A stretch of 27,919 nucleotides of DNA from Chara braunii (taxonomy: Eukaryota > Streptophyta > Charophyceae > Charales > Characeae): NCBI GenBank assembly GCA_003427395.1, contig BFEA01000850.1, forward strand, positions 307,844-335,762, in the 5' to 3' direction. The translations under genes and the position numbers were made by a program. The notes beneath the pieces were generated by a model, which worked only from the letters and a program-made list of their open reading frames with translations, ran no database searches and had not been told where the DNA came from. Below are positions 10,891 through 19,445 of the stretch, in pieces (the first letter of the stretch is position 1; every line of letters starts with the position of its first letter).

Positions 10891-12703
10891 CTAGGAGGGC
10901 AGTTGTATCCATGTTATCTTGGCGTCCAGCGAGCCTATGTGAAAATGCCAACTACTGCCGGTTGCAGCAGCGACTGACTGGCGACTGATACGGATGCCAG
11001 GCATAAGCCGGAAGGGAAAACGATCTGCAATGAAGGCTGTAGCGACCAATTTAATAGCTTCTTTGGTAGTAGGTGAGGAAGTTGTTTCGATGGTGGGGAT
11101 TGCAAGAATGCCCTTTTCGGTCCTCTTAGCCATGAACTTCGTTCCCTGTGGGGACAACATGAAGATGAGCAGTACCATTTGATGCCTGATAGTGGTACTG
11201 GCTAACCTGCTGGACGATGGTTGTAGTTGAAGTTGACCAACGTGCTGTTGTGTTGCTTCCTGACTTCCTGCCAATGCAGTTGACATCACCTGGGACTGTG
11301 ACTTCGAGAGGACCACGAACTCGAGTTCTTCTTCATCAGCTTCACAAGTGATCTCTCCTCGCCCATCTTGGTTCATTCTTCGCTGCTTCATTCGTGTGCG
11401 GGAAGAAGGTCTTGGAGCTCTCATTTCAGCATCCTGCTGAGGGTACTTATCGATCTCGAGCCTTCGAGAAGAGTTAGAAGCGGAAAGGGGCTGCCCAGGT
11501 GGGGGAGAGAGAGCCAGCAGGGGTGAAAGATGGGGTGCTTGTGCTGTCGGTTGAGGTTGTGGGGCATTCGGGACGTAGTGAGGGTTATTGTAAGTGAGGT
11601 ATGAGTTGTGGGGGTGACCGGGAGTTGAAGCGGGGGTATGCTGTGCGTATGCAGGGTGTGTGTGATATGGAGAGGGCATGAGTGGAGGGACAGACAGATA
11701 CGGATCTGAGGGGGGGAGGGGGGCGGGGGGTGGCAGATGAGATGTCTATGTGGTCGTGCGGGGGGGAAGATTGAGCGGGGGGGGGGAACTGCGGATAATG
11801 TACGGCAACGAGGGGAGGGGAGGCCAGAAGGCCCGAGAGAGGGAGGGGCGCATGGTGTGAGGATGGATTGGGTTGGTGGGGCTGTGAAGGTTGGTGCAGC
11901 CGAGCTGTATTTGGAGCTGCTGGCCATTAGGCCTGCGCAGGGCTATCCATTCCATGTAATTCTGCCTTGCTGTGGGGAGGCAATCAATGCGGATATTACC
12001 CAGAGGTGGTTCATCATCATTCTTTTCTGGCGGGAGCATTTCAATAATTGGTGCGATAAGATTTTCGACAGCGTGCCGAAGGGAGAACATCGCATTCAGT
12101 GGTACTCGCAGTGCAATAATGCGATATTTTGCTGCAGCGTCCCGGTCTATGGCCTGGTCAAGTTCCTGCTGTGTCATCCACGACTTGAACAGGACTCGAA
12201 TAGGGCCTTGGCATGAGGGGATAGTATCTTGCCCTTTATGGATAAGATATTCGGCGATGCGTTGCGACCGGGCGACGTAGGACATAATATTCGGTCCCTC
12301 GCCGTGCGTACGACCTCGGCAGAGGGATGGGTTGAAGTTTACGTCTTGGAACCACGCGTCTTCGTAGATGTGAATGAATTGCTCACGCTGTGAAATCGAA
12401 AGTGTTGTTCCTCTGGTCTGAAAAATGACGATGACAGTTCTGGCTTTTAGCCAAGTTACTGTGGCCGTGTCAATCTCCTCATTGAGATTGAGGGTAGCCA
12501 ATGCCATCGACGATTTCCACCTCTCCATCAGAGATGGATGTGTCTGGAAAAATACCATCATCATAGCGGTTGTCCAGGAGCGCTTGACTGCGGGACAGGT
12601 CTGCCGGTTGACTTGGCTGGAGAGGGACCTGCTGCTGGGGCTGAGGATTCGAGGGTTGACCTGCTAGATTGCTAGCGTGTTGACCCGTGTCCGGGGTAGT
12701 CAT
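10891..12703 (-). pseudogene. LINE-B ORF1, proline/glutamine-rich
   Basis: ATG at 12703 opens MTTPDTGQHASNLAGQPSN, Gln/Pro-rich, then SDGEVEIVDG. A frameshift near 12495 leads into the frame that runs without interruption to 10891 except for TAG at 11746-11748. The central part (TVTWLKARTVIVIFQTRG, EDAWFQDVNFNPSLC, RVLFKSWMTQQELDQAIDRD, RIIALRVPLNAMFSLRHA, NIRIDCLPTARQNYMEWIAL) has the look of a folded RNA-binding core. The C-terminal part is Pro/His/Asn-rich (HTHPAYAQHTPASTPGHPHN) followed by a Ser-rich stretch. I see no zinc knuckle, unlike LINE-A ORF1. Its place upstream of an EN/RT ORF on the same strand makes it ORF1. Total length would be about 600 aa. No precise Pfam family is claimed. 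Confidence 0.7.
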
Positions 12704-13128
12704 GTTGGGAGGAAAGGGGGGGGTGGAAATGCGATAAGTGGGAGGAGGTGGTCGATGGATAAGTGGAGTGTGTGAATGGGAAAACTAAGGGGGGGGATGG
12801 GAGTCAGGGCACTACCGAACTAGCACGTGAAAGGGTGGGATCGTGGGGGAGGGGTAGTAGGGGATGAGTGTCCTTGATGGGTTGAAACTAGGTGGCGCAG
12901 AAAAAAAAGGGGGTCTAAATTTTGGAGAGATCTAGGGCGGTTTAGGAAGTACGGGAGAGCTAGCGGGGCATAGGTGAGAAATACCGATATGCGATATGAA
13001 GGAGAAGCTGTCGCGATGGAACGTTGTCGGGCTTTGCTCGTAGGTTTGGCGACCGGTGGTGTTTTATTGGGCTACTGATGACGGTGAAATTGACAGGGAG
13101 CATACATTTAGGCTCTTCAGTAAACGCG
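12704..13128 (-). other. LINE-B 5' leader, pyrimidine-rich on the sense strand
   Basis: No coding frame is supported upstream of the ORF1 ATG. The plus strand is G-rich with repeated GGGGG runs, so the LINE-B sense strand is C-rich. This is probably the 5'UTR or promoter region. Its upper boundary is unknown. Confidence 0.5.
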
Positions 13129-13293
13129 CGAGAGAGAGAGGAAGTGAGAGAGAGAGGGAGAGAGAGAAGGGGGGAGAGAGAGAGTGGAGGAAAAGGAAAA
13201 GAGAGAGAGAAAGAAAGAGAGAAAGAGAGAAGGAGAGAAAGAGAGAGAGAGAGAGAGAGTGAGGGAAAGGGGAGAAAAAGAGAGAGGGAGGAG
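13129..13293. repeat. GA-rich microsatellite
   Basis: About 165 bp of imperfect (GA)n with AAAG and GGAG interruptions. It lies just upstream of the LINE-B leader and continues its purine (plus) / pyrimidine (minus) bias. ORFs across it are low-complexity artefacts. Confidence 0.95.
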
Positions 13294-13735
13294 TCAATGA
13301 CTCTGAAAAAGGGATGCCGGCCAGAGTCGTTTGAACCCTAGTAGATTGGTTTGACCAGTTGTTGGCGGATGGGGGAAAGGCCAGGTCGTGAAAAGCAATA
13401 AGGACGATTGGATCGAAGGTAGAGCGTCAAAGGGGTGAGTAGGTGGCACAAGAGGGCAGTGTGAAGGAAATTGGGATGTGTTTCATTACGACAGAAGATG
13501 GGAAGTAGATAGAGCTCGATTAGTGTGAGGAGGAGTACGCTTGGTAGAAGGCTAAACGAAGAGCGAGATGGGGAATTAGGGTTGACGGCTGAGTCAAAGA
13601 TTGGGAGCCAGTACACATCAAGGACAGGGCGCAAAAGTCGCCATGTCCGGTTACACATAGAACGCTTGTAGTGTTGAAAGACTTGATATCTGACTTGCTA
13701 ACTCGCCCTCATACCTCCCTACCTACCTTGGCAAG
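13294..13735. other. no gene recognised
   Basis: Unique-looking sequence of moderate GC content. A 106-aa minus-strand ORF (13338-13658) has no recognisable motif and is not supported. The stretch could be LINE-B 5' flank. Confidence 0.4.
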
Positions 13736-14197
13736 TTGGCCCAGCTGTGCTTGGGTGAGGTGTTGAGCGATGGCCACTTCCCATGGACTCGTTCCATGCT
13801 GGTGGCTAGCAAGACCGGTTCTCCCGAGCTGGTAGCGCAACGGCGGAGCGTGCAGCGCTGGCCGAACACTTCTCCCCCATATTTGACCATTTCTCGGCCA
13901 TCAAGCTACATATGGGTTTCTACTGCAAAGAGGCGACGCCCAAAGTCCGCGCAACGCATGCTTTCCATCGAACAGAAAGAAACGAAAACTCTGCCTCGCT
14001 CCTCTGCGCGCCAATTTGAAACCGGAAAATGGAGGTGTCGGAAAAGACAAAGCCCTCGACTGTCGGGACCTCGCCCCGGGACAAAACGAGCACGAGTGGC
14101 TGGGTCGGCAATGGATGGGCCTTGTGACGCAATCATTGAACTGATAGGCTACCAGCCGGGCCGCCCGGGTACCCTGTTTTCCCGGAGTATCCGAGTG

Positions 14198-14235
<38 letters not shown>
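13736..14235 (+). mobile_element. possible A-tailed retroposed fragment
   Basis: A GC-rich block ends in a perfect A38 run (14198-14235), the mark of a reverse-transcribed insert on the plus strand. The plus-strand ORF through it (MAQLCLGEVLSDGHFPWTRS) shows no domain. A TGGTAGCGCAACGG stretch near 13830 resembles a pol III A box, but I find no B box, so a SINE is only a guess. A processed cDNA or a LINE tail is equally possible. The left boundary is not defined. Confidence 0.35.
14198..14235 (+). repeat. A38 homopolymer
   Basis: Thirty-eight consecutive A residues, read here as the tail of a plus-strand insert, followed by CAATTGTG. Confidence 0.95.
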
Positions 14236-14236
<1 letters not shown>

Positions 14237-14428
14237 AATTGTGTTATGCAGAAAAATCAGCTGAACAACTTTTAACTCAGGGTCATATCGAAACTCTTTA
14301 CCATCTGCCTGTCTATTGTCACTACAAGGGCTCCTACTGGACCCCAACCCCGATTTAGGCGTTGTACTTCAGAAATCAGAGTTCAGTAGAAGCTACTTAG
14401 TAGGATCGATTTCGGGAGGTAGTTCTTA

Positions 14429-14446
14429 GGGCATACTCAGACGGCG
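14429..14446 (+). repeat. Harbinger-TIR-like motif, copy 1
   Basis: GGGCATACTCAGACGGCG, preceded by TTA, which would fit a TWA target site. It closely matches the motifs at 14533 and 27552. It may be one end of a MITE; no inverted partner was found. Confidence 0.35.
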
Positions 14447-14532
14447 AACCCAAAGCCGCAAAATATGCGGATTTAAGAAGGGCCGATTTGAGGTTTTGGG
14501 TATGGTTCAAGTCACACTGTTGTACCATTTCA

Positions 14533-14548
14533 GGGCATACTCACACGG
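14533..14548 (+). repeat. Harbinger-TIR-like motif, copy 2
   Basis: GGGCATACTCACACGG, 104 bp downstream of copy 1 and differing from it by one base over the 16 bp. An inverted partner may lie in the gap. Confidence 0.35.
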
Positions 14549-14983
14549 GGACCTATAATCCCAAAATCCCAAAAAAAAGGGAAAAAGGCCGGTCACACGG
14601 ATCTACGAAATTCGCAAATGTACTATTCCAGGGGCCTGGACCGACGTGCAACGCGTAAATCGGTGTGCGGCGCCCGTTTTGCATTTTCTCGCTTAAAAAA
14701 AAAAACCTGTTAAAGTTTTCTGGAAATGCGAAAAAAACAAAAACGAGCACAATCCCCGCGTGACTCTGACGGCCTCATAATGACAGTGGGGTGGTGACAG
14801 CACACTTCACGGGCATGCTGTTTCGAGTGTCCTGTGTGGTGTATGTTGTGCGGTTCATCTGAATGCGCCCGCGCGTCGGTGGCCTTCACGTGCATGTGGG
14901 CGTAACGTGGAGGCATGTGCACCGCGTAAGCCCTTTGAACGAAAACACGAGTGGAAACAATCCAGCCGACAGGCGGACACTTG

Positions 14984-15053
14984 TTTCCATTTGTGGAGAG
15001 GGGAGGTCCTGCCCGCCCTCTATTCTGCCTTTCCATTTGTGGATAGGGGAGGT
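14984..15053 (+). repeat. two direct repeats, 46-bp period, next to the gap
   Basis: TTTCCATTTGTGGA followed by G/T and AGGGGAGGT occurs at 14984-15007 and again at 15030-15053. The array is close to the N gap at 15090 and may continue into it. Confidence 0.6.
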
Positions 15054-15089
15054 TTGGAAGGGGCCGTGGACGGTGGGACTCTTTCATCT

Positions 15090-15315
15090 NNNNNNNNNNN
15101 NNNNNNNNNNNNNNNNNNNNNNNNNNNNNNNNNNNNNNNNNNNNNNNNNNNNNNNNNNNNNNNNNNNNNNNNNNNNNNNNNNNNNNNNNNNNNNNNNNNN
15201 NNNNNNNNNNNNNNNNNNNNNNNNNNNNNNNNNNNNNNNNNNNNNNNNNNNNNNNNNNNNNNNNNNNNNNNNNNNNNNNNNNNNNNNNNNNNNNNNNNNN
15301 NNNNNNNNNNNNNNN
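15090..15315. other. assembly gap (226 N)
   Basis: Unresolved bases. All ORFs crossing this stretch are artefacts. The 3' end and A tail of LINE-A (minus strand) should lie in or beside it. Confidence 0.99.
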
Positions 15316-15343
15316 CTGATCTATTGGTGGGGAGCAGCACCTG

Positions 15344-15360
15344 CTGGAAAACGGGTCCAG
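15344..15360 (-). promoter_or_regulatory. 17-nt hairpin motif in LINE-A 3'UTR
   Basis: On the sense strand CTGGACCCGTTTTCCAG, a 5-bp stem CTGGA/TCCAG around a 7-nt loop. The same layout occurs three times in the LINE-C 3'UTR. It may be a recognition element for the LINE reverse transcriptase; that role is inferred. Confidence 0.5.
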
Positions 15361-15526
15361 CGTCCCTTACATATAACTTTGATTGAATATAGTATCAATC
15401 CAAATTTCATATCCTAGCAAGGTGCTGTTGTAGATGCCTCTTCATTCAATACAAAATGACCGCCAAAAAGGAATGATTAACCCAGCATCTATCTCCATAA
15501 ACTCCTACCTTTCTAATGAAAACCGC

Positions 15527-17010
15527 CTATCCTCCTCCCTCTTCCCCTCCAAACCATCCTAGATCCACTAGAGCCATAGCAGATGCAGGAAAAGGGTCAG
15601 AGAAAAACTCAGGTGATCTCAAAGAAGCTCCTGGCTGGATATCAAACCAATTATGAAAAGTGATCTGGTAATCTCGCTTAAAAGTCACCTGTTCTCCTTC
15701 TCCTCCTGGCCACACCACCTTCCCTAGTTTTTCCCCTGATGCATCCCCTAACCATTCCAAATTGAATTTCGAGATTCTCTGTATGATATATATATTTTTT
15801 TATATTCAATCATTTTAACTTTCGTCTTTTCCCATTGAAATCTGATTTCAGATTGCACAAATTGTTGAATTATATCTACCACCTCTTGTTTTCCAATTAT
15901 AACTCCCTCGATGACACTTATACATCTCTTATGCCACAACGCCCATAGCATCGCTTTCCTGCTTAAATGAAATAGGTTGTGTTGAAAATCAGATAACTAA
16001 ATCAGTGTGGGATTCCAGTGTCCAAAAAGAATAGCCCTCCACTCCCATGGCCAGTCTAAGCCTGTCAGTCTTCTCCATACATAATCCCATAATCCCCAAA
16101 GCAATACAGAGTCTGGGCATTGTAGGAAAATATGTTCAATTGTTTCTCTGATTTTCCTACTTGGGAAGGCTTGAACGCATGATCTGCACCATGGTACTGC
16201 CTTACCCTTTTGTTCAAGAGAAGAGTGGTCTATTAACCAATCATTAGTGGGTAGGCACCTGTGTATTATTTGCCACTGTAAGGATGCAAACTTGGCTGGC
16301 CTTTCTCTGATGCCCTTACACCACTTCACTGGTTTGATTAGATCCTTGTTTATATTTAGGTGTCTATACCATCGATCCTGTAATATTTTTGAAACCTCTA
16401 TTTTAGGGCGAAGTAGCCTATAGAAAGCCTTTACGCTCAAGGATTGAAGTCTTAGGGGTTTATTTCGCTTGTTTAGCCGCCATACCCATTCAGCTGGATC
16501 TAAGGGAAGTTCTGGTATGGGACACTGAGGTAGAAATATTTGCCACTTTTTTGTTTTTGTACAATATATGGCTCTTATTCTAAACATTTCTTCAAAATTT
16601 GAGGGGATGACCGTATCTATCTCCTTGTTAGAAATTTTGTTGTCTTTCTGGATCTTAAAAATATTTACCAGGGCACCTTCTTTGTGTACATCCATGATTT
16701 GTCCTATTGACTTGGCTCCATCCCGACGATTTATACACACCCAGTCTGCTGTTTGAAACACCGGGCCTTTTTTCAGCAGCAGTGTCCAAGCCAAGGGAAT
16801 AGATGAAATAATTTCTTCCAAATTATTCATTAGATTGTGTGCATATTTAATCCATTTTCTAAGTTCTTCTACAGTTTTCCAAGTTTTATTAACCGGGTCC
16901 CACAGATCTTTAACTCTTACTACCCCATTCCTGACCCAATTTAACCAAGGGGATTCCGAGCTTATAAAGACTCTACCATTCTGATTAGTAATCCATCTAT
17001 TACCAAAAAG
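15527..17010 (-). pseudogene. LINE-A ORF2 C-terminal part (linker and zf-RVT)
   Basis: The minus-strand frame opens at 17010 with LFGNRWITNQNGRVFISS and WLNWVRNGVVRVKDLWD, the post-RT linker. It runs through WVWRLNKRNKPLRLQSLS to the zf-RVT: PWCRSCVQAFPSRKIRETIE then HIFLQCPDSVLLWGLWDYVW, with the Cys/Cys/His/Cys ligands present. TAG at 15997 interrupts it, and the same frame goes on (LSDFQHNLFHLSRKAMLWAL) to about 15760, where a shift leads to FDIQPGASLRSPEFFSD and the final stop at 15527. The zf-RVT is the nucleic-acid-binding C-terminal domain of plant LINE ORF2. Joined to 8725 in the other orientation, the protein reads through IPE-D-LFGNRW if one A is removed from the GAAAGAT run. Confidence 0.85.
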
Positions 17011-17011
17011 A
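17010..17011. other. inversion breakpoint 2 (LINE-A - / LINE-B +)
   Basis: The minus-strand LINE-A frame begins here, and so does the plus-strand LINE-B RT frame (RLSLTLQHMNFGLKF). The VN-TG end of LINE-B at 8726 plus G-AGG-TTG here would give VNWRLSLTLQHMNFG, the expected RT sequence. Confidence 0.75.
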
Positions 17012-19445
17012 GGTTGTCGTTAACGCTGCAGCATATGAATTTTGGACTAAAGTTTCGCATGTGGGTAAGGGAATTCTCACTGACTCGACAGCGGCAGTAA
17101 TCGTGAACGGTTTCGTCTCCCCAACCTTCTCTCTCACGCGCTCCCTGCGTCAAGGATGTCCTCTAGCATCCCTCCTCTTTGCAGTACAGATGGAGGTTCT
17201 TCTCAATTCACTCAGGGCAACTTGACAACTTCAAGGTTTGAACCTGGGTGAGGGAGACCGACTTCTGACAAGAGCCATTGCCGACAATCTCCTCTTGGTC
17301 ACCGAGGCCACTCCAGATTCACTCACGGAGGCGAAGAGCATATTGGACTCCTACTCACAGCTCTCTGAGGCTCAGGTCAACTGGAACAAGTCAGTCTACT
17401 TCTTGCCGGCTCGCTACAGCCTACAAGGTGAGGCATGGGGTATGAAGAGAGTACCAACTCGAGACTCCGAAAGATACCTGGGTATCCAGGTAGCTTTGTC
17501 AGACGCCAGACCCGATCAAGATTCTATCCTGGTGGCCAAATCCAAGGCTGTTCTCAAGCGTTGCAGATCGACAGTAGGTGTTTCCCTATTCGGAAGGGCC
17601 ATTCTGATCACATTTGCGGTCTTAGCACAACTTTGGTACACAACGGCCGTCATGTTCATATCCAAACCCACTTTAAGGTCAACTCGCTCAGACGCCGCCA
17701 AGTACCTGTGGAAGCCCAGAGCAGAAAGTCACGAGGGATACATCACCAAATGCGCCTGGAGCAAGGTCACGAACTCGCGCAAGGAGGGAGGCCTCGGCAT
17801 CCTTGATCCAAAAATTCAGAACCTTGCCCTGTTGGGCAAGTGGTTCTGCAAGGTCGTCTCGCAATCCGATTCAAGAGTCTGGGTGGCAATTCTCGAATAC
17901 ATCTTGTAGCAGGACTTCGGACTCTCCCGCAGACAAGACGTTTGGGCCTGTATCTTTATGTCATCCTTTGTCCGACGACAACCCTCCTCCATGCTGGCGA
18001 CAGCATGCTGGTCTGCTTGGAGAGCCCTTCAACCTCTGCAATCAAAGCCACCCACAACGTGAGAGGAAGTGAAGCAACAAAATCTTTTTGATAATCACGC
18101 TATCCTCGACAACTGTGGTCAACCATTTCAAGCAATAAGAGGCCGAGGGGCCTTGGGCAGATCATGGACTAAGAAGGGAATCACTCGGATTGCTGACATC
18201 TGGGACGAAGAATCACGAGACTGGATAGTTGAAGAACGACTGAGGACAAAACTATGTCGCCTACCTCACTTGTTACAGCGAAGACAACAACTCATCCAAG
18301 CTATTCCCCCGAGCTGGATTGCCTTGCTGCAAGCAGCAAACCCAGTTCCTGGTGAATGGTATACCACAAAACACACGGGGGAAGACGAGGAGAGCATCGT
18401 ACAGATCATACAAGACCTGGGTAACGACCTTCTATTGGCAAATCAGTGGACCATGCAGGAAGTGCGCATAAACACCTCAAGTGGTGCCCCGGGACTTGCT
18501 TCAGCTCTGGGACCAATTAAAAGCAGTGCCCTCCCAAAAGCTTGCCGCCCTCTCATGGCTGTTGTCGCACACAGCAGTCCCTTGCGCGGTTTCGCTCTTT
18601 GAAAGGGGTATAAATATCTGTACCAAATGTCTCAGATGTGGGGATTATGCTGAGGAATCACTGGACCACCTCTTCTAGGCGTGCCCAACCTCTCGCAGAT
18701 TGTGGAACTGGTGGGGTAACCACAGGGTTAGCTTTGTCGGTGACATTCTGCTCTGGGATGAGGGATGGGCCCTACACGGGAAGCTCCCTTCCTCTTCGTT
18801 CGAGCATGTAGGCAGAGGGTACGTAGCTTAGGCTATCCGCTCTATCTTGCTCGGGATCATCTGGGAGGACAAAAATAACATCTTGTTTAGGCAGGAATGG
18901 ACCTGCAACGACCATCTCGTCAAAATGGACATTTTTAATTTTTAGAACGAAATTGAAATTAAGTTTTTTCGCCGAAAACTCGTCAAAATTTGTTGTTCCT
19001 GAGGGTCCAACGTTTTACAAACGCTGGACACCCTAGCTGTGCATGGACCTAGCTTGAGACCAAACACCTCCAGGCAGGACTGCCTGGAGGTACCTGGTCT
19101 CAAGTTAGGTCCATGTACAGCCAGGGGGTCCAGCGTTTGGAAAACGTTGGACCTCAGAAACAACAAATTTTGGCGAGTTTTCGGCGAAAAAACTTAATTT
19201 CAATTTCGTTCAAAAAATAAAAGATGTCCATTTTGACGAAATGGCAGTTCTGCGACGTCGCCATTATCAATAAGGTCAAGGTCTGGGTCAGTCTGATGAT
19301 CAGGGTAGACTGGATGAGGAAGGCCGACGGAGGCAGCACGCCAAGGGGCCGACACTGGTTCCTCGTTACTTGGGCCCAAGATAACAAGTTGGCAGTCGTC
19401 ACTCTCACTGGGCAGCTGGCAATATCGCCATGGCTCAATGCTTAG
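17011..19445 (+). pseudogene. LINE-B ORF2: second half of RT, zf-RVT, C-terminus
   Basis: The frame starts RLSLTLQHMNFGLKFRMW, shifts near 17070 into GILTDSTAAVIVNGF and TRSLRQGCPLASLLFAV, then after a stop near 17221 continues as RAIADNLLLVTEA. The catalytic Y/F-A-D-D is here I-A-D-N (17277-17288), with the second Asp lost. Next come VNWNKSVYFLPARY, RYLGIQVALSD, LFGRAILITFAVLAQLWYT, KEGGLGILDPKIQN, TAG at 17907, TGA at 18060, and a frameshift near 18480 into VPRDLLQLWDQLKAVPSQKL. The zf-RVT is ICTKCLRCGDYAEESLDHLF, followed by TAG at 18676 where the duplicate copy has Trp. TAG at 18829 stands where the duplicate has Gln. The coding region is interrupted at 18912-19244 by a fold-back element and resumes with VAIINKVKVWVSLMIR to the stop at 19443. 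Confidence 0.88.
18912..19244 (+). mobile_element. fold-back (long-TIR) MITE-like palindrome, complete copy
   Basis: A near-perfect inverted repeat of 333 bp with arms of about 166 nt and a 2-nt centre (GA at 19078-19079) between CCTCCAGGCAG and CTGCCTGGAGG. The outer ends read CCATYTCGTCAAAATGG and its complement. It splits the C-terminal coding frame of LINE-B between EWTCND and VAIINKV. Flanks TGCAACGAC (left) and TGCGACGTC (right) match at 7 of 9 positions, which would suit a decayed 9-bp duplication of Mutator type. That assignment is tentative. Confidence 0.75.

Larger units (their letters stand above)
8726..12703 (-). mobile_element. LINE-B, 5' part (L1-type LINE)
   Basis: Minus-strand order: ORF1 (12703 down to 10891), a spacer of about 290 bp, ORF2 starting at ATG 10599 with endonuclease, then RT to 8726, where it breaks off inside the RT domain just after NRVN. 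The rest of the RT and the zf-RVT of a matching element starts at 17011 on the plus strand. Composition is richer in GC than LINE-A. Confidence 0.88.
14236..15089. other. non-coding stretch before the gap
   Basis: No credible coding frame. It contains two TIR-like GGGCATAC motifs (14429, 14533), a short A11-type run near 14696-14706 and a 46-bp-spaced direct repeat next to the gap. Confidence 0.5.
15316..17010 (-). mobile_element. LINE-A, 3' part in inverted orientation
   Basis: Minus-strand LINE C-terminal coding region with zf-RVT, then a 3'UTR that reaches the gap. It begins abruptly at 17010 in the RT to zf-RVT linker, the point where LINE-A on the plus strand stops at 8725. AT-rich composition matches LINE-A and differs from the flanking LINE-B sequence. 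Confidence 0.82.

Noticed and set aside
13024-13341. Arg/Glu-repeat ORFs over the GA microsatellite
   Set aside because: Low-complexity translation of a dinucleotide repeat; no start context or domain.
13820-13870. tRNA gene or tRNA-derived SINE head
   Set aside because: Only an A-box-like stretch is present; no B box, anticodon arm or acceptor stem could be formed.
14907-15417. Long ORFs across 15090-15315
   Set aside because: They are open only because the gap is N.
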